Counted from the first letter of the stretch, positions 21,294-34,557 are shown. The stretch: DNA of 64,000 nucleotides from Gnetum montanum (GCA_015680685.1 MNCI01035075.1:47377-111376); one strand, 5' to 3'. Translations and numbers: made by a program. The notes: generated by a model from the letters alone, not told the origin.

Positions 21294-22740
21294 TCAAGAA
21301 TTAATAAGTGTTTTCCATGTTTTTGTTTTACAATTTTTTATTATTTTCTCATTTCTTGATACAAATTTTTCCCATTTTTTCAACTTTTTCCACACTTTGT
21401 TTTCATTTCCTTTGTTAGTAATCTCATTTGTGAATAACACAATAGCAAGTAGCCCATTGAGGTGAGGTTTTCTCTATGTTGTCAAACTCATGAGGAATTG
21501 ATTATCTGGACAATGAGGGCACATCATCCGTCCATCCATCCCATTAATAAGAAGTTCTTAGCATGGTCATAATGATATTTTTTTCCATTATCAAACTAAG
21601 AATAAACTTGTAATCATTGTGCCTAGATAGAAAAGTGAAGAACCAAGTCGGAATGTGAAGGGTGTGATATCAAGGGAATTTGTGGAATCTCTTTTAGGAC
21701 TACTATATGTTCTATCATGTTACCAAGGTTGTACTTATATCCTTGTAGATCTAATGAAAAATGGGAGTAAGAGTAAAATAAGTGATGCCTTACCATGTCA
21801 CTAGAAAGAGTTGTTACCCATGCCTAAAGGTAGTCCTTTAGTAAGGTTGACATAGATACAAATAAAATGAAAGATCACAAAATAAATTTCCAAGGGTTCC
21901 ACTGGAAAGACATGTACCCATTCTTGAAGATTGGTGACTTCTCAGAAATCAGAAAAAAAAAAGAGAAAAAAAGGAGGGAGAGAAAGAAGTGCCATGAATG
22001 AACTCCTTCCTTGGACAAAACGCCAAGTGATGCTACTCCTTGCAATGATGGTAGTCTTATGGTTGTCAATAAAAGAGATAAAATAATATGATGTCACTAG
22101 AAAATGTTTTGGACTTAGTTTGAATCTTGGAAAGAAAGGACAATGATTAATTTAATCATTAATAACACATAAGAACTCATTATACCTATGGTAAGGCACC
22201 TCACATCCCAATTTCTACAATCCTTTCTAAAATCCATCTCATCTCACTATCCTTATGATCATAACTTGTGGTTTTGTGTAATAGTGTTATTTTCTCAAAT
22301 TGGTGGTTCTAGCATGTGTGTTTTGCTCAACAGGTATGCATTACATTCAATGCTTTTAGTGCCTACAAACATTTTTAAGTGTGGTTATATAAGGGCATTA
22401 AGGACTAGAGCCTACTTTGGGAAGGATCCACTTGTATAACTTTTGTAACTTGTTCTTGTTTAATACAACCACATCATCTTGAACCTTCCAAGTGCATAAA
22501 TGTCAATTTCAAACCTTCCCTTATCATACAACCTATCTATTCTACATCATGGATTCAATACCTTTTTTTTACATCTACAAAGCTTTTAATTCCTATGATT
22601 CCATTTTTCAACATTATTGATGTCTAAATATGAATTCTCACTTAGCCTAGAACTTTGAACTCTACATGAAATCGTCCAACCAATCACAAAGCTTCATTTT
22701 CAATGTTGAATGGCCCTTTAAAATCCACTTTTAAGACCCT
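21294..22740 (+). other. Conserved non-coding spacer of element A
   Basis: Aligns by eye with 33061-33853 of C and about 44420-44990 of F, for example at CCATTAATAAGAAGTTCTTA and CTCTATGTTGTCAA. It carries two copies of the AGAAAGACATG..ACCCATG motif (21801-21825 and 21905-21922), an A-rich tract (about 21951-21980) and the GGGAAGGATCCACTTG block (22420-22435). No coding signal. Confidence 0.65.
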
Positions 22741-22801
22741 CGATATTGGGTGGGAGTTGATATCGGCTACTTGATGTTGGATCCACAAAAACCTATAAAT
22801 A
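22741..22801 (+). promoter_or_regulatory. Internal promoter-like site upstream of ORF2 in element A
   Basis: In order: GATATTGGG, TTGATATCGGC, TTGATGTTGGATCC and TATAAATA (22794-22801). LTR U3 of this element has the same order: GATATCGG, GATATTAGGG, GATGTTAGGGATCC and CCTATAAATA (4636-4729). What follows is not LTR R/U5 but aligns weakly with the B leader, including further ATATCG motifs near 22908-22926. It is 553 bp before the ORF2 ATG. Inferred to be a second promoter of the same type as the LTR promoter. Confidence 0.55.
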
Positions 22802-23353
22802 GGATCCTCATGATGCTTTAAAATTCATTATCATCAATTTTTGCTAGGGGAGTGTTTGCATTTTTCTCTCTCAACTAAGAGCTCTGAGCATCCAACTTCC
22901 ATACACAATATCGTACTCCATATCGCTCTGATTTCTATGGTCTTTAAATCTATTTGATCTCGAAGTGTTCAATTTCATTGAGGGGTGCTTGTGTGGAAAA
23001 ATTATGTCCATTTTTCAAAATTTGCTATTTCCTAGAAGATATTATAAGAGTAAGAATGCTAAAATACTTAAGTATTTTAATGAAAAAATAGTTATATCTA
23101 TGTTATAACCTTTAATTATCTCACCTAAGAAATCATAATCATCATTATAAGCCATAAAAAAGGGAAAAGAAGTTAATTGCAAAGGGTCATACAAGAAGAT
23201 AACACTTGTTGGGTATTTTTCTTGAAATTTTTCTAATTTTGCAATCATATGAACTAAGAACTTAATGGAACTAAGGATATGAGTAAGGTATAAACCTATT
23301 GATCATAAATGAAAAAAACACCCTAGTAACCCATAATCCTTGATTAATTGCAA

Positions 23354-26045
23354 ATGGCCCTAAAAAGAGGAGGACAAGAAGGACCTTCGCAAGGTGTAAG
23401 CAAATTCTTGAGAGGTGGCAGAGAGTATCTAGGAAAACAAGGCCCACCAGCTGCGCATGAAGAACAGGAGGCCCAATCATTTAGCATTCATCAATAGGCC
23501 CCTGTTACAGGGCAGTTAATCTAGGTGGAGGTTGTAGGACTAGAGGTTCAAGTGCAAGGACTCACATTATTCCAAGAATGCCTCCAAGTAGTCCAAGAGT
23601 GATCCATGTTAACCATGGTCATTGTGGAAATGATCTTCAAGAAATTCATGGAATTTGTCCCTAATGTAGTCAAAACTTAGCTTTAGGCATCACCTTTATG
23701 ACACATTCTTTCTAAAAATGGTGAATGGTACCTTGGTGAGATGTACTAAGTTTGGCACAATAAGGAGGGCACCTCCATCAACATTAAAAGAATCTCTATT
23801 TCTTTCATAATCAAGGCCATTGCAGAGGCTTTGAACATACCCAATGTGGGGGCCAAGGTAGCACACTTGTCCACAAGGTCTAACATAGAAATAAGGAAGC
23901 TATGGCTGAAATGGGAATATAACAAGAAAAACAAAATATACAATGAGTTGACTCTAGAAGAGAGAATTTATTTTAAAATCAACACATACCACCTCTTCTT
24001 TGCTAAAGGGCTAAATAGGATACCAACATACATAGCTAGAGGAAGTGCAATCCTAATGGGAAAATACAACACCAACCTTGTCCAACTGTACTTCATGGAA
24101 ATTCAATTGTAGTTTGAGGAAAGAAATGTAGGAAAGCTAACACTTCCATTTCCTTGCTTAATTAGAAAGTTGTGCATGTGAGTCAGAATCCCAGGTTACA
24201 CTAATGATGTTCCCATGAGGGCCCAAAATGCTTCATTCTCTAAGTTGCTCAAACTAGTAGCACCAAGGAAAGACCTTGGTAAAGAGTAAGAACAAGAACC
24301 AAAGCAAGGGTGAGAGATACAAGTCCCATTATCATTGTCGTAGGATTATAGGCCCACAATGAGCCATCTATAGCAAATTGCTAAAACTCTCAACTGGGGA
24401 AGTAGGGACAAATCCAACCTCTTCCAAGTCATTGATGCCACTATTTAGCCCATAGTCTTTGTTGATCCACCAAGGGGATAGATTTCTTTGTAATTAGAAG
24501 AAGAAGCCTAGTGGTTGTAGTAGATCTTTCGGAATGCCACATATTTTCAAGTGGTGCTCAAAATTGGAGAAGGTGCCATAGTCATGGTCATGCAACACCA
24601 AGATGTGGTAGGTGCAACAGAAGTTATAATAGATCACATTAAAGAATCCTTTAATGTGTCTATTGTGCTCCCAGTGGACTTAACTGGAACCAAAGATGCA
24701 CAGATGTTAGCTAGGACTTTGATGACTCCTACAACTCTTGAGGATATTCTCAATAGATTACTGTAGACTGGGTAGGTCATGACAACCCTCTTCAACATTC
24801 CTAGTGATGTCACTACAATTCAATCTAATCTCATAGCCACTAAAAGAAAATTGATTGTGGCAGAGACTAGGGAAAAGCATGCAAAAGTAGAGGTACACTG
24901 ATTGCAACAAGAGCTCATCATCCTAAGGATTGAAAGAAGGGATCCTTTATAATTCATTGTGTCTGACTAGTTGGAGTAGTTTCGAACAGAGCAACTAGGA
25001 TAATTAATTGAGTAGAATAAAGTAATTCAACAAGAAAAGGAGAAATCAGTTTGGAATACCTTAGCCACTAAAGTCCAAGTGTATGCTCACGCGAAGGCAC
25101 TGACTACTACCCAAGAGGAAAACAAGTAGCTTGTTACTGACAACGTAAGGTTGACCATCATTGAAAAGTAGAAAAACATCTTAGAGGAGAGTATCCACCA
25201 GTTGAGGGAGCAACTTATGAGGATCAACTAGGACATAAGTAGATTAACCAGAGAGAACTAAACCCTTTCAATGGAGGAGGTACACATTATACATTAGAAG
25301 TCTACAATTGAGACAAGTGCATGGCAGAATGAGGCCAAAAAGTAGAAGAAGTTGAAAGAGCACTTTTAGGACTAGATTGGCATGTACAAGTAAATCAATG
25401 AAAATGAAATCTAGATGGAAAATTCTTGCATCAATTCCATGTCAATGCAAAACCATAATTGGTAATCCATCTTGGATAGCTATGCCCTGGTCCACCAAGC
25501 AGAAGTGAAAATAAGGACCTATAAACTGAGAATTTGAAGATGGCATTAGCTAACCTTCATTATGCTAACCTTGCCATGTTAGTAGTAGGTTAGCCCAGAA
25601 ATGAATTGGAACAACAAGTAGTAGCCACCTATGCTTTATATGAGAAAGAGTTTTTAGATACGAAAGATGTTCTACAAAAACTTCACATGGCAAACTTGGA
25701 ACTAGAAACAATTAAGGCTTGCTACCATGGGCAAAGAGATGTAGCTTCAGATCTAACTAGGAGACTAGTAGATTATCATGAATTAAGAGAAAAGGTAAGG
25801 GCTTTTGTGGAGTAATAGAGGTAGCTTGCAATGTGGTATGTGAAATCCAATCAAATGTTCTCGCAACTACCATGTCTGTGGGATGTACCAACTCTAGCAC
25901 ACATTGGATCATCAGCCTCAACGATGCATGACCTAAGAATGAAGGAGGTGAAGTTGCAAGCACTCCTGGATCATTATAAATTTCAAAAGCCTGACGATAA
26001 AGGGAAGTGACCAATGGAAGAGTCACCACCTCTGGGAACTACATA
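23354..26045 (+). pseudogene. ORF2 of element A: accessory coiled-coil protein
   Basis: ATG at 23354 begins MALKRGGQEGPSQG, matching MVPKRGAQGEPS in C; the base before it that should complete the AG acceptor is A. The N-terminal domain has GEWYLGEMY, IIKAIAEALNIPNVGAKVAHL and ELTLEERIYFKINTYHLFF (about 23700-24010), then PTYIARGSAILMGKY. A middle part has VVGATEVIIDHIKESFNV and TTLFNIPSDVTT (about 24610-24820). Coiled-coil stretches run to about 25800 (EESIHQLREQLMRIN; MEQQVVATYALYEKEFLDTK). The C-terminus retains PCLWDVPTLAHIG (about 25870-25910). Stops are scattered, mostly TAG. The gene is kept although the element has lost pol. Confidence 0.7.
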
Positions 26046-26236
26046 GCTTCCCCAATTTTGTGGTTTTGTCATGTTGTGTCCATTTTTTTTTGTAAAACAC
26101 CATTGTGTCATGAAAGAGTCAGTTTGTGTGTTTTTCAAAGCCAATTAATAATCCCATGCCTTCTTAATATTTTGTAAAGAACTTGTTCCTCCCTTTGTAT
26201 AACTAAAGGATGAGTTTTAATTCAATCATTGAGGTA

Positions 26237-27119
26237 TGATGAGTCATGTTTTGGTAGGGCTCCGATATTAGATATCTAATATCAAAGCCACGTTATCGGG
26301 TATCTAATATCGAGGCACAACCTCTGATGTCAAGGATTTGATATTACCTCATCCATGCTAGCCTATGAATGTAATAGTTGGGTGCATGGTTTGGTTATAG
26401 ATTTTGATAGATTTTAGATGAAGATATAGACAAGTTTTGTTAGTTTATTTCCAATGCATGCTTGCAGTGTAATATTAAGTAATTGTATGACATCCTTATT
26501 TGAGGGTGACAGACTTGGACATATTACATGTTCAACAATAAAGATCAAGATTACTTCTATCATTGTAATGTCCACTTAGCTTTATTATTGTTAAGTACTT
26601 AAATGCTTACTATTTTTATTAGTTAATGATTATCATTTATTGTTCTTTATTATTTCTGTCATTACGTAGAATGATTATGACTAATTGCAAGTGCTCAAGT
26701 GTAATTACTTGGTAACCTAGTAGTGTTATCATTTGGTACACCCAATAATAATACACATGGTAATCCCAGCAGTAGTTGCACAAGGTGCAAGGCATGTATG
26801 GAAGGTTAGGAATGAATACTCATCACACAAAGGGTAGCTTAGACTTTACTTTTCATTGTTAATGAGTTAGATAATTGATTTTCTTATTATCATTAGGAGT
26901 AGCATAAGGTTGAAACAACATCAAGAATCATATGCCTCACTCTGGATTAAACCATACATGATAAAGCTATCACTAGTCCAAGTGGGAAGACAATGAACTA
27001 CGATTAAGGCATAACAATCTAGATGCCACAACTAGTCCCATCCATGGAATTTGATTGGATTGTACATGAACACTTGTGATTTGTATGGTTGGGTGTAAGG
27101 GGGTATTTGCTACTCATTA
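26237..27119 (+). repeat. 3' LTR of element A
   Basis: Preceded by the polypurine tract TGAGGTA (26230-26236). Starts TGATGAGTCATG and ends CTCATTA. U3 has GATATTAGATATC and related motifs; the TATA box is decayed to CCTATGAATG (about 26365). It pairs with 4609-5477. Confidence 0.88.
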
Positions 27120-27124
27120 GGTGC

Positions 27125-29663
27125 TAAGTGAATTATGGAAGCTTTGCTAGCACAAGTAAGAAAGATTATTTTAGTTTTTTTTCTCATATGGCTAACCTAT
27201 TTTATTATGGATTTTATAGTCCTCCTATTTACTTTATGATCTTTTGCTATTTTTCTATGATGTTGATTATTATGCCAAGATTTTGCCATATTTTTGTCAT
27301 TTTAGGCTTTCTTTTTGTATTTTTAATTATGTTTAGAACTTTTTTTGTTTTTTGGTGAATTTATGAAATTATGAAAAAAAATTTCAACTTACATTCTTGA
27401 TATTTTATGAATATTTTAGATCTACTCATGACATAAGCATGATTTTGTGAGAATATCGTGGAATTTTAACTACCATGGATTTTGGCTATTTTGGAATCAT
27501 TGGAATTTTTAGAGTAAAATAGTAATATTTGTATGACCAATTTTGCTGAGTTGGTAGTGAAAGCTACAAATCTTTTAAATGTCCCTATTTGCATGCAATA
27601 GTGGAATGTTCTTTAGTAGAACCTACCCTCTAAGAACAAGGGTTTTTGGATGGATTTCCTACCATGGATTTAAATTCATAAGTTTATGTGAGGCTATGGA
27701 TTTATTTGAGACCATGCCACTAAGTAGTTGAGTCTAGTGGAGTTGTGGTGAGGCATAGTTAAGACCTATCCTTCCAATGATATGTGTGCCTCAACCATTG
27801 ATGATGTTAATAGTGAAGATATTGCTAAGACCTAGCCATGAACGACTTGTTTTGAGTTACAAGGATAATTTGATGATAGTAGTGAGGTTATTCCAAGGGC
27901 TATTAATGAGTCCCTTTGGTAGTGAGGATAACCAAGACCTAGCCTTCAAAGCTACCTAGTTAAAATATACATTTTTTGGATAATATGTAATACTTTTGGA
28001 CATTAAAATAATTTAAAGGATAATCTAATGATAGCAGTGAGGTTATTCCAAGACCTAATGGTTCTAGTTGACAATGAGGATAACCAAGACCTAAACTTCA
28101 AAGATGCCTGGATAAATATACATTCTTGGGATTTTTGGATACCTTTTGGATATTTGTAATACTTTATGGCATTTCTAGACCTTGAAATAATATTTAATAT
28201 TTTATTAAAAACCTTTACCTAGCCCATAAACTGACATGTTTGGTCTTGAACCCGTATGTTTAATAAAGAGGAAAATATAATAACCTTTTTTATTTGAGGG
28301 ATTCAAACTTCCCTGGATTTTGATACAAAGAGCCCATAGTAGGTAGAGAATCATCGAAAGAGGAACATGAGATGAGAGGTGAATCAATTTGATACTAGAT
28401 GGACTCTTTGAACTTAGAAAATAGTTTCTATATATTTTGAATTTTTGTAAAATAGAAACCTTGTACACTTTTTGGACATTTGAGCTATGTACTTATTTTT
28501 GTAAATAAATAATAAAGTATGATAGGTATGAATTTTCTATCTATGCCATTGGGACTGTGAGATTGCAAAGAACATTTTTCATTTTAGTGCATATTATATA
28601 TTTAGAAAAATTGTAATATTATATATTATATACTAATATTTTATTATTTTATTTAGTAAACTAAAAACATAAATATCTTTATTCATAGATATCCAATTCA
28701 GATAAAACAAGTATCATTAGGATTATTATTTTGTGTATTATTCTATGATATAACGACTAGAATTTTCACACATCTACCCTTTTGTGGCTGCTCAAAACTC
28801 CATTTTTCATTAAATAAATTATATTTAATTATATATGTAAGTTTTATAAAATATTGTTGTACTACATTGTTCTACTATATTTACACTCCTAATTAATAAT
28901 TTTTATCTATCCTTTAGAGTTAGTAAATTAAGGTTAAATTTAGATCCTTGGGGATTCATAACATCTCTATTAGTTATTTATAGGATTTGATAGATAATTA
29001 ATAGGGATGTTACAATAATGCTTTGATGGCACAACATGCCCTAGATATATGGTATTTTATACATAAGCATGCAATGTTGATCGAATGTAGGTAGGATCTA
29101 AATTTTGATGTATAATTTGAAGAATATGCTAAAGTTTCATGGATTGTCAAGTTCTCATTTCAAGGGTCATTTGTTGTGATTTGTGTTAATAAGAAAGTTA
29201 TAGTTGATGGTATATATTTTTAAGAAAAGATTAATAATGAACAATGAGATGTATATATTCTAGAAGATATGCTCCCACTTTCTTGCTTTGATACAAATAT
29301 TAGTAGTAAGCTAAGACTCTCTATCTAGAATCCTTTTGCAATTTTAAGTTTAAGCATGGATGTTGAAACATGATGTAAATTTTGTTAGGACTAGGACCTT
29401 CCTCCTTACTAATGATTAATTTTTACCACATATTTTATCAAAATATTAATTGTTTTAGAATGTTTTTTTTTTCATATTTTTTATTAATGTTATTTACTTA
29501 GTGTTAAGCATGTGATGCACATTGAATTTTATTTTCTTATTATTAATAATTTCTTGGGATCTAATCCTTCCCCTCCCCAACATGAGCCAAAATTCTAATA
29601 ATATCTTGATTTGACAACCCCTAATCATAATAATGTCCTCTTCATGAATGTGAAAATTTTTTT
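27125..29663. other. Unassigned AT-rich sequence between elements A and C
   Basis: No recognisable gene or retroelement domain. T-rich at 27160-27360. An internal repeat of GATAATCTAATGATAG/GAGGTTATTCCAAG occurs at about 27860-27900 and 28018-28055. The minus-strand sequence TGTAACATCCCTATTAATT starts at 29014 and recurs at 4113, and may be the terminus of another LTR element. 29015-29560 has short coding-like stretches (for example KVSWIVKFSFQGSFVVICVN) that I cannot assign. Confidence 0.5.
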
Positions 29664-29668
29664 AAAGG

Positions 29669-30485
29669 TGATGAGTCATCCTTATGTGGCCCCAATGTCG
29701 GATACCTGACGTTGCCTCATCTAAATCTTGCCTATAAATATGGTGTTAAGGTTCTCAGATGGGGGAAGTAGTAAGTAGTTGATAGTCAATAGATAGTTCT
29801 AGTTTTCAATTTCTTCTTTCAAAGTCTATTATTTCCAATGTATGCCTGCAATGTGATACTTATAATTGTACAACACCTTTGTTCAAGTGTGATGTACTTG
29901 GACACGTTACATGACTAGCAATAAAGATCGAGATTACTTCCATCATTGTAGCATCCACTTAGATTATTATTACTTTAATTATTTAATGCTTTCTTTAGTT
30001 AAACATTTCCATGTATTATTATTTACTATTCCTATTATTAAGCGAAATGTGTATGCCTTAATCATGAGCATTTAAGTGTAAATACTTGGTAATCCAGAGG
30101 TGTATTGTTTGCACAAACAGTGACGTACACTTAGCAATCCTAGAAGTAGCTTCACAAAGTCCAAGATGTGTAAAGATGATTAAGTGTAGGTACTTATTGG
30201 CATAGTCTAGTCTAGATCTTGTTTTCCATTATTCATTAGTTTAATTAATTTATCACTTTTTCATCATAAGGAGTAACGTAGAAATTAGATAACATCATAT
30301 GCCTCACTTTGGACTAAACAATATGTGACAAAGCTACCACTAGTCCAAGTGGTAAGATAGCAAATTGCAATCAGAGAATAACAATCTAGATGCCACAACT
30401 AGTTTCATCCAAGGAATTCAATTGGATTGCATGTGAACACTTGTGATTTGTATGGTTGAGCATAGGGGTACTTGGCCACTCATCA
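29669..30485 (+). repeat. 5' LTR of element C
   Basis: Starts TGATGAGTCATCC. TATAAATA at 29733-29740, AATAAA at 29920-29925, end CATCA at 30485. Its U3 module is CAATGTCGGATACC-like. It is 62 bp shorter than the 3' LTR, mainly because U3 repeat units present at about 37780-37850 are missing here. Confidence 0.9.
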
Positions 30486-30486
30486 T

Positions 30487-30504
30487 TGGCATCGTTGCCG
30501 AGGA
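30487..30504 (+). promoter_or_regulatory. Primer-binding site of element C (tRNA-Asp)
   Basis: TGGCATCGTTGCCGAGGA, one base after the LTR. Three transitions from the tRNA-Asp complement. Confidence 0.9.
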
Positions 30505-30610
30505 TGGTGCTAGTCATCTAGATTAGTTATATTATATAAGATCATTGTAAGGGTATTAATGATATATCTTTTAGCAACTATTAAATCACACACACTATAA
30601 ACCAACTACA

Positions 30611-33060
30611 ATGTCTCTCCCACATAGAAATGACAATGCATGGTATAACAAACACATTCATTGGAGAAATAATGGAATATGCAATGAAGAAGATTAGAGT
30701 GATCAACCTTATGTAGGAGTTTCTTATGACCATGACCACCTTGGTGACACTCAAAGACTACATTCACCTAAGGTAGATAATCTTAGAGGAGATGATGTAG
30801 GTCCTAGACTAGGGGAGTTCTCAAGGCCTAAGACCTCCCCAAAACTTAGAAATGATAAATTAAGGAACCCTGAGAAACACCATAGAAGCCATGGCAATCC
30901 TTCCAGTTCCTCATCCTCCTCTTCCCCTTCAATGTCTACTTCTGATGAGGATGAATGTAGGTATAGGGATAAAGCTCCATTAAAAGGTTGGACTAAAAAC
31001 TAGAATCAAACCCATGGGAAAAGTCAAAGAAGTCACCATGAACATAGAGATTTCCCTCACAATTCTTTTGATGATGATGAGCCCCTATTGGCCACTAAGA
31101 GCCTAATGCATATCATAGATGCTTTTAAGATCTCTCACAAGCATCATAAAAAGATTCAACTACCTAAGCTTGACATGAATAATATCCCTAAATTTGCAGA
31201 AGGTTATGATTTAGATCCACAACATCATCTACAAGCTTTCCATGATGCCTGTGCTTTTTACAAAATTGAAAGTGAGTGGCAAAATCTTAAGCTCTTTCCT
31301 ATGACACTAGTTGATAGAGCCAAAATGTGGTATAAATTTTTGAGACCAAATTCAATCCAACGATGGTCTACAATTCTGGAACTTTTCAACAAGAAATATC
31401 AAACCTATGCAAGAGTGTCCAATTTGAGGAGACAAATCCAAAAGTAGAAATAAGAACAACATGAACCCTTGGACATCATCTTAGATAGATATTATGCCTT
31501 ATTGAATCGATGCCTCAGCCATGGTTTCTCTAAGGAAGAGCAACTTTACCATATCATAGATGGGCTTTCTAATGAAACAAGGGCGACCCTTGGGATATAT
31601 GCCTCAAGGTAATTATACTAGCTTCAAGCCCATTAGGTCAAAGAGATAATAGTGCATGTGGCAAAAGAAGAAGGAGAGATGTGCAAGTGGAAGAATGTCG
31701 AGAAACATCAATGGAACCCAACTCTTCAATCTAAGGAGGTCCAAATTTATGGTAAGGAAAATGACCATAGTCCCAATAAGGTGATTTCGCAATAAACTTT
31801 GCTGCTAGATAAGTCTATTGATGATCTAGAAGTAAAATTCAATAGGATGCCTAAATGGATAGATAAAAATGTCACAACTCTTATTAAGATGATCACAAAG
31901 AAGATCATGCAACACATGCTAGGCAATCATAATAAATAGAGGACATAGAACCAAGAAATAGTTAGGAATACTTTTTGGCAAATGAGAAAAGGGGTTGACA
32001 AAAGTGAGTTAAAGACTCCACCACAAACGAAGATGATGGATGTGAACTATGCATATATGGCCATCCAAAGGGCCAATGCCTTATATTTTTGCATCTACAA
32101 GAGTATTGGGTAGGTGCCTTAAATCTAAAGTTTGTGAAAAAGCACATGCCTAGGAGACTTCCTCTCCCACAAGGTAATTATAGATAGTCCCATAATAGAT
32201 TGTACCATACTAGGGGGACTTACCACTAGCCTTAACATTGTCATCAACTACAGTGGCAACAACCATAGTCATGGGGAAGGCCACCACCAAATTAGCCATA
32301 CCTGTTGAAACCTCATGGATATTATGTTCAACACCCTATTTCTCCAACTAGTTCTATGTCCCCCACTTCAAATCATAACTACCACTCTCTTGAGTACCAT
32401 CAATACATGACATCCCTTAAAGGATCACCACCTTGTGCCTCCTACCATCCAAATTACCCTCTATATAATCATAATCCACCTTCTTATACGTCATTGCTAG
32501 TAATTTAGGAAGGTCTAGCACCATAATATCAACCAATGAGTGCCACTTGTGCTGCAAATGTGCAAAGACATGCTGACACCAATGGGTCCCAACCACAATG
32601 TAGGAAACATCCTTTCTAGAGGAAAGGTTGTAAGCCAAAGCACCATAGGTGAAACCACCACATCATCTGAGCTAGCACAAGGCCAACCTAGTGTCTCACC
32701 TTCCTTGTCTCAGCCAACATTCTCTAACCATATACAAGGGCCACCATCTATTTGTACTCCAATTCCACATTCAATCGATGAATCTACCAACGTGGGGAGA
32801 CAAATAAATCCATGCATACCACCTCATGATCAAGGGTGCGATCGTGGACCAATAATCCATCATGTTAACACACCTCAGATCCTAACCCACCATACATATA
32901 GCAATCAAGTGTGTGACCAACAATTTTTCTACCTAGCCACCACACCATCAACAAGCACCTAGTGTCTAGGGCATGAAGGGTTACCAACATTTCATACATG
33001 CATGGAATCCTATTCATCCACTTATTAATCCTAGCCACAACCAGATGTTTAGTCATGGGG
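30611..33060 (+). pseudogene. gag: gag of element C and polyprotein tail
   Basis: ATG at 30611 begins MSLPHRNDNAW, like A. A Ser-rich stretch (SSSSSSSPSMSTSDEDE, about 30900-30955) leads to an open 119-codon core at 31088-31447 with KLDMNNIPKFAEGYDLDP, WYKFLRPNSIQRWSTILELF and VSNLRRQIQ, the retrotransposon gag fold, and RYYALLNRCLSHGFSKEEQL after it. The zinc knuckle at 32041-32079, CELCIYGHPKGQC, has all four ligands in CX2CX3HX4C spacing. A Ser/Pro/Tyr/His-rich tail has an open 140-codon stretch (32540-32962). No protease. The linker VCDQQFFYLATT (about 32910) is followed within about 100 bp by the decayed HGGD-type end near 33055. Confidence 0.85.
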
Positions 33061-33853
33061 GTTACCCCCATTCTAATCTTCAGGATTTTTAAGTGCTTTT
33101 TGTCTTTTTGTTTTACAATTTTTTATCATTTCCCTAATTTTTCTACTTTTTTCTAGTTGTCATTTTAATTGTCTTTGTATGTAATCTCACTATTGATCAT
33201 GTTGCCCATTGAGGTGAAATTTTTCTCTATGTTGTTGAGTCATAAGGGATTGATTATTCAAACATTGGAACCACTATATCCATTCACCCATTCCATTAAT
33301 AAGAGGTTCTTGCTCTAGTCATAATGGTAATCTTTTTCATCATCCAACCTAATAATAAATTTATAATCATTGTGTTTGGATGGAAGAGTGTAGAACCAAG
33401 GTGGAATGTAAAGAGTGTGACATCAAGGGGATTTGTGATTCTCTTTGGCTACTTTTGTATGTTCTATCATGTTGCTAAGGTTGTAACCATATCCTTGTAG
33501 ATCTAATGAGAAATGGGAGTAAGAGCAATTTAAACTGGAATTGAATAAACTTCTATGGGTTCCACTGAAAAGACATGTACCCATGCCTGAAGGTTGGCAA
33601 CTTCTCAGAACGATGAAAAAAAAAACAATAATTATGTCATCATAATGCTCCTCCCTTGGACAAAATGCTAAGTGATGTTACTCCTTGTGACTTTGATAGT
33701 CTTATGGTTGTCTGCCACTAGGATGAAATGATGCAGTGTCACTGAAATATGGTTTGGACTTGGTTTGAATCTTGGAAAGTTGGACTCATGGTTATTTAAC
33801 CATTCATAACACACAAGGTTTCATTGTGACCATGGTATGACACCTCATGCCCT
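33061..33853 (+). other. Conserved non-coding spacer of element C
   Basis: Aligns with the spacers of A and F. One copy of the AGAAAGACATG-type motif (AAAAGACATGTACCCATG, about 33568-33586), followed by an A-rich tract (about 33617). No coding signal. It ends at the sequence gap. Confidence 0.6.
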
Positions 33854-34557
33854 NNNNNNNNNNNNNNNNNNNNNNNNNNNNNNNNNNNNNNNNNNNNNNN
33901 NNNNNNNNNNNNNNNNNNNNNNNNNNNNNNNNNNNNNNNNNNNNNNNNNNNNNNNNNNNNNNNNNNNNNNNNNNNNNNNNNNNNNNNNNNNNNNNNNNNN
34001 NNNNNNNNNNNNNNNNNNNNNNNNNNNNNNNNNNNNNNNNNNNNNNNNNNNNNNNNNNNNNNNNNNNNNNNNNNNNNNNNNNNNNNNNNNNNNNNNNNNN
34101 NNNNNNNNNNNNNNNNNNNNNNNNNNNNNNNNNNNNNNNNNNNNNNNNNNNNNNNNNNNNNNNNNNNNNNNNNNNNNNNNNNNNNNNNNNNNNNNNNNNN
34201 NNNNNNNNNNNNNNNNNNNNNNNNNNNNNNNNNNNNNNNNNNNNNNNNNNNNNNNNNNNNNNNNNNNNNNNNNNNNNNNNNNNNNNNNNNNNNNNNNNNN
34301 NNNNNNNNNNNNNNNNNNNNNNNNNNNNNNNNNNNNNNNNNNNNNNNNNNNNNNNNNNNNNNNNNNNNNNNNNNNNNNNNNNNNNNNNNNNNNNNNNNNN
34401 NNNNNNNNNNNNNNNNNNNNNNNNNNNNNNNNNNNNNNNNNNNNNNNNNNNNNNNNNNNNNNNNNNNNNNNNNNNNNNNNNNNNNNNNNNNNNNNNNNNN
34501 NNNNNNNNNNNNNNNNNNNNNNNNNNNNNNNNNNNNNNNNNNNNNNNNNNNNNNNNN
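33854..34557. other. Sequence gap (704 N)
   Basis: Run of N. By alignment with A it covers the later spacer and the position where an internal promoter would be expected, so that element cannot be tested in C. Confidence 0.99.

Larger units (their letters stand above)
4609..27119 (+). mobile_element. Element A: pol-less Athila-like retrotransposon, split by element B
   Basis: LTRs at 4609-5477 and 26237-27119. Five-base flanks are GGTGT (4604-4608) and GGTGC (27120-27124), a target duplication with one transition. Internal order: tRNA-Asp primer site, gag (broken at 6822 by element B and resuming at 20223), gag tail ending SHGGD, conserved spacer, internal promoter-like site, ORF2, polypurine tract. 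Without element B it is about 9.1 kb. There is no protease, RT, RNase H or integrase, so it could only move with enzymes supplied in trans. LTR divergence is large by eye, so the insertion is old. Confidence 0.88.

Noticed and set aside
27128-27358. 76-codon Phe-rich open frame with membrane-like composition
   Set aside because: Low-complexity T-rich DNA with no similarity to anything I recognise.
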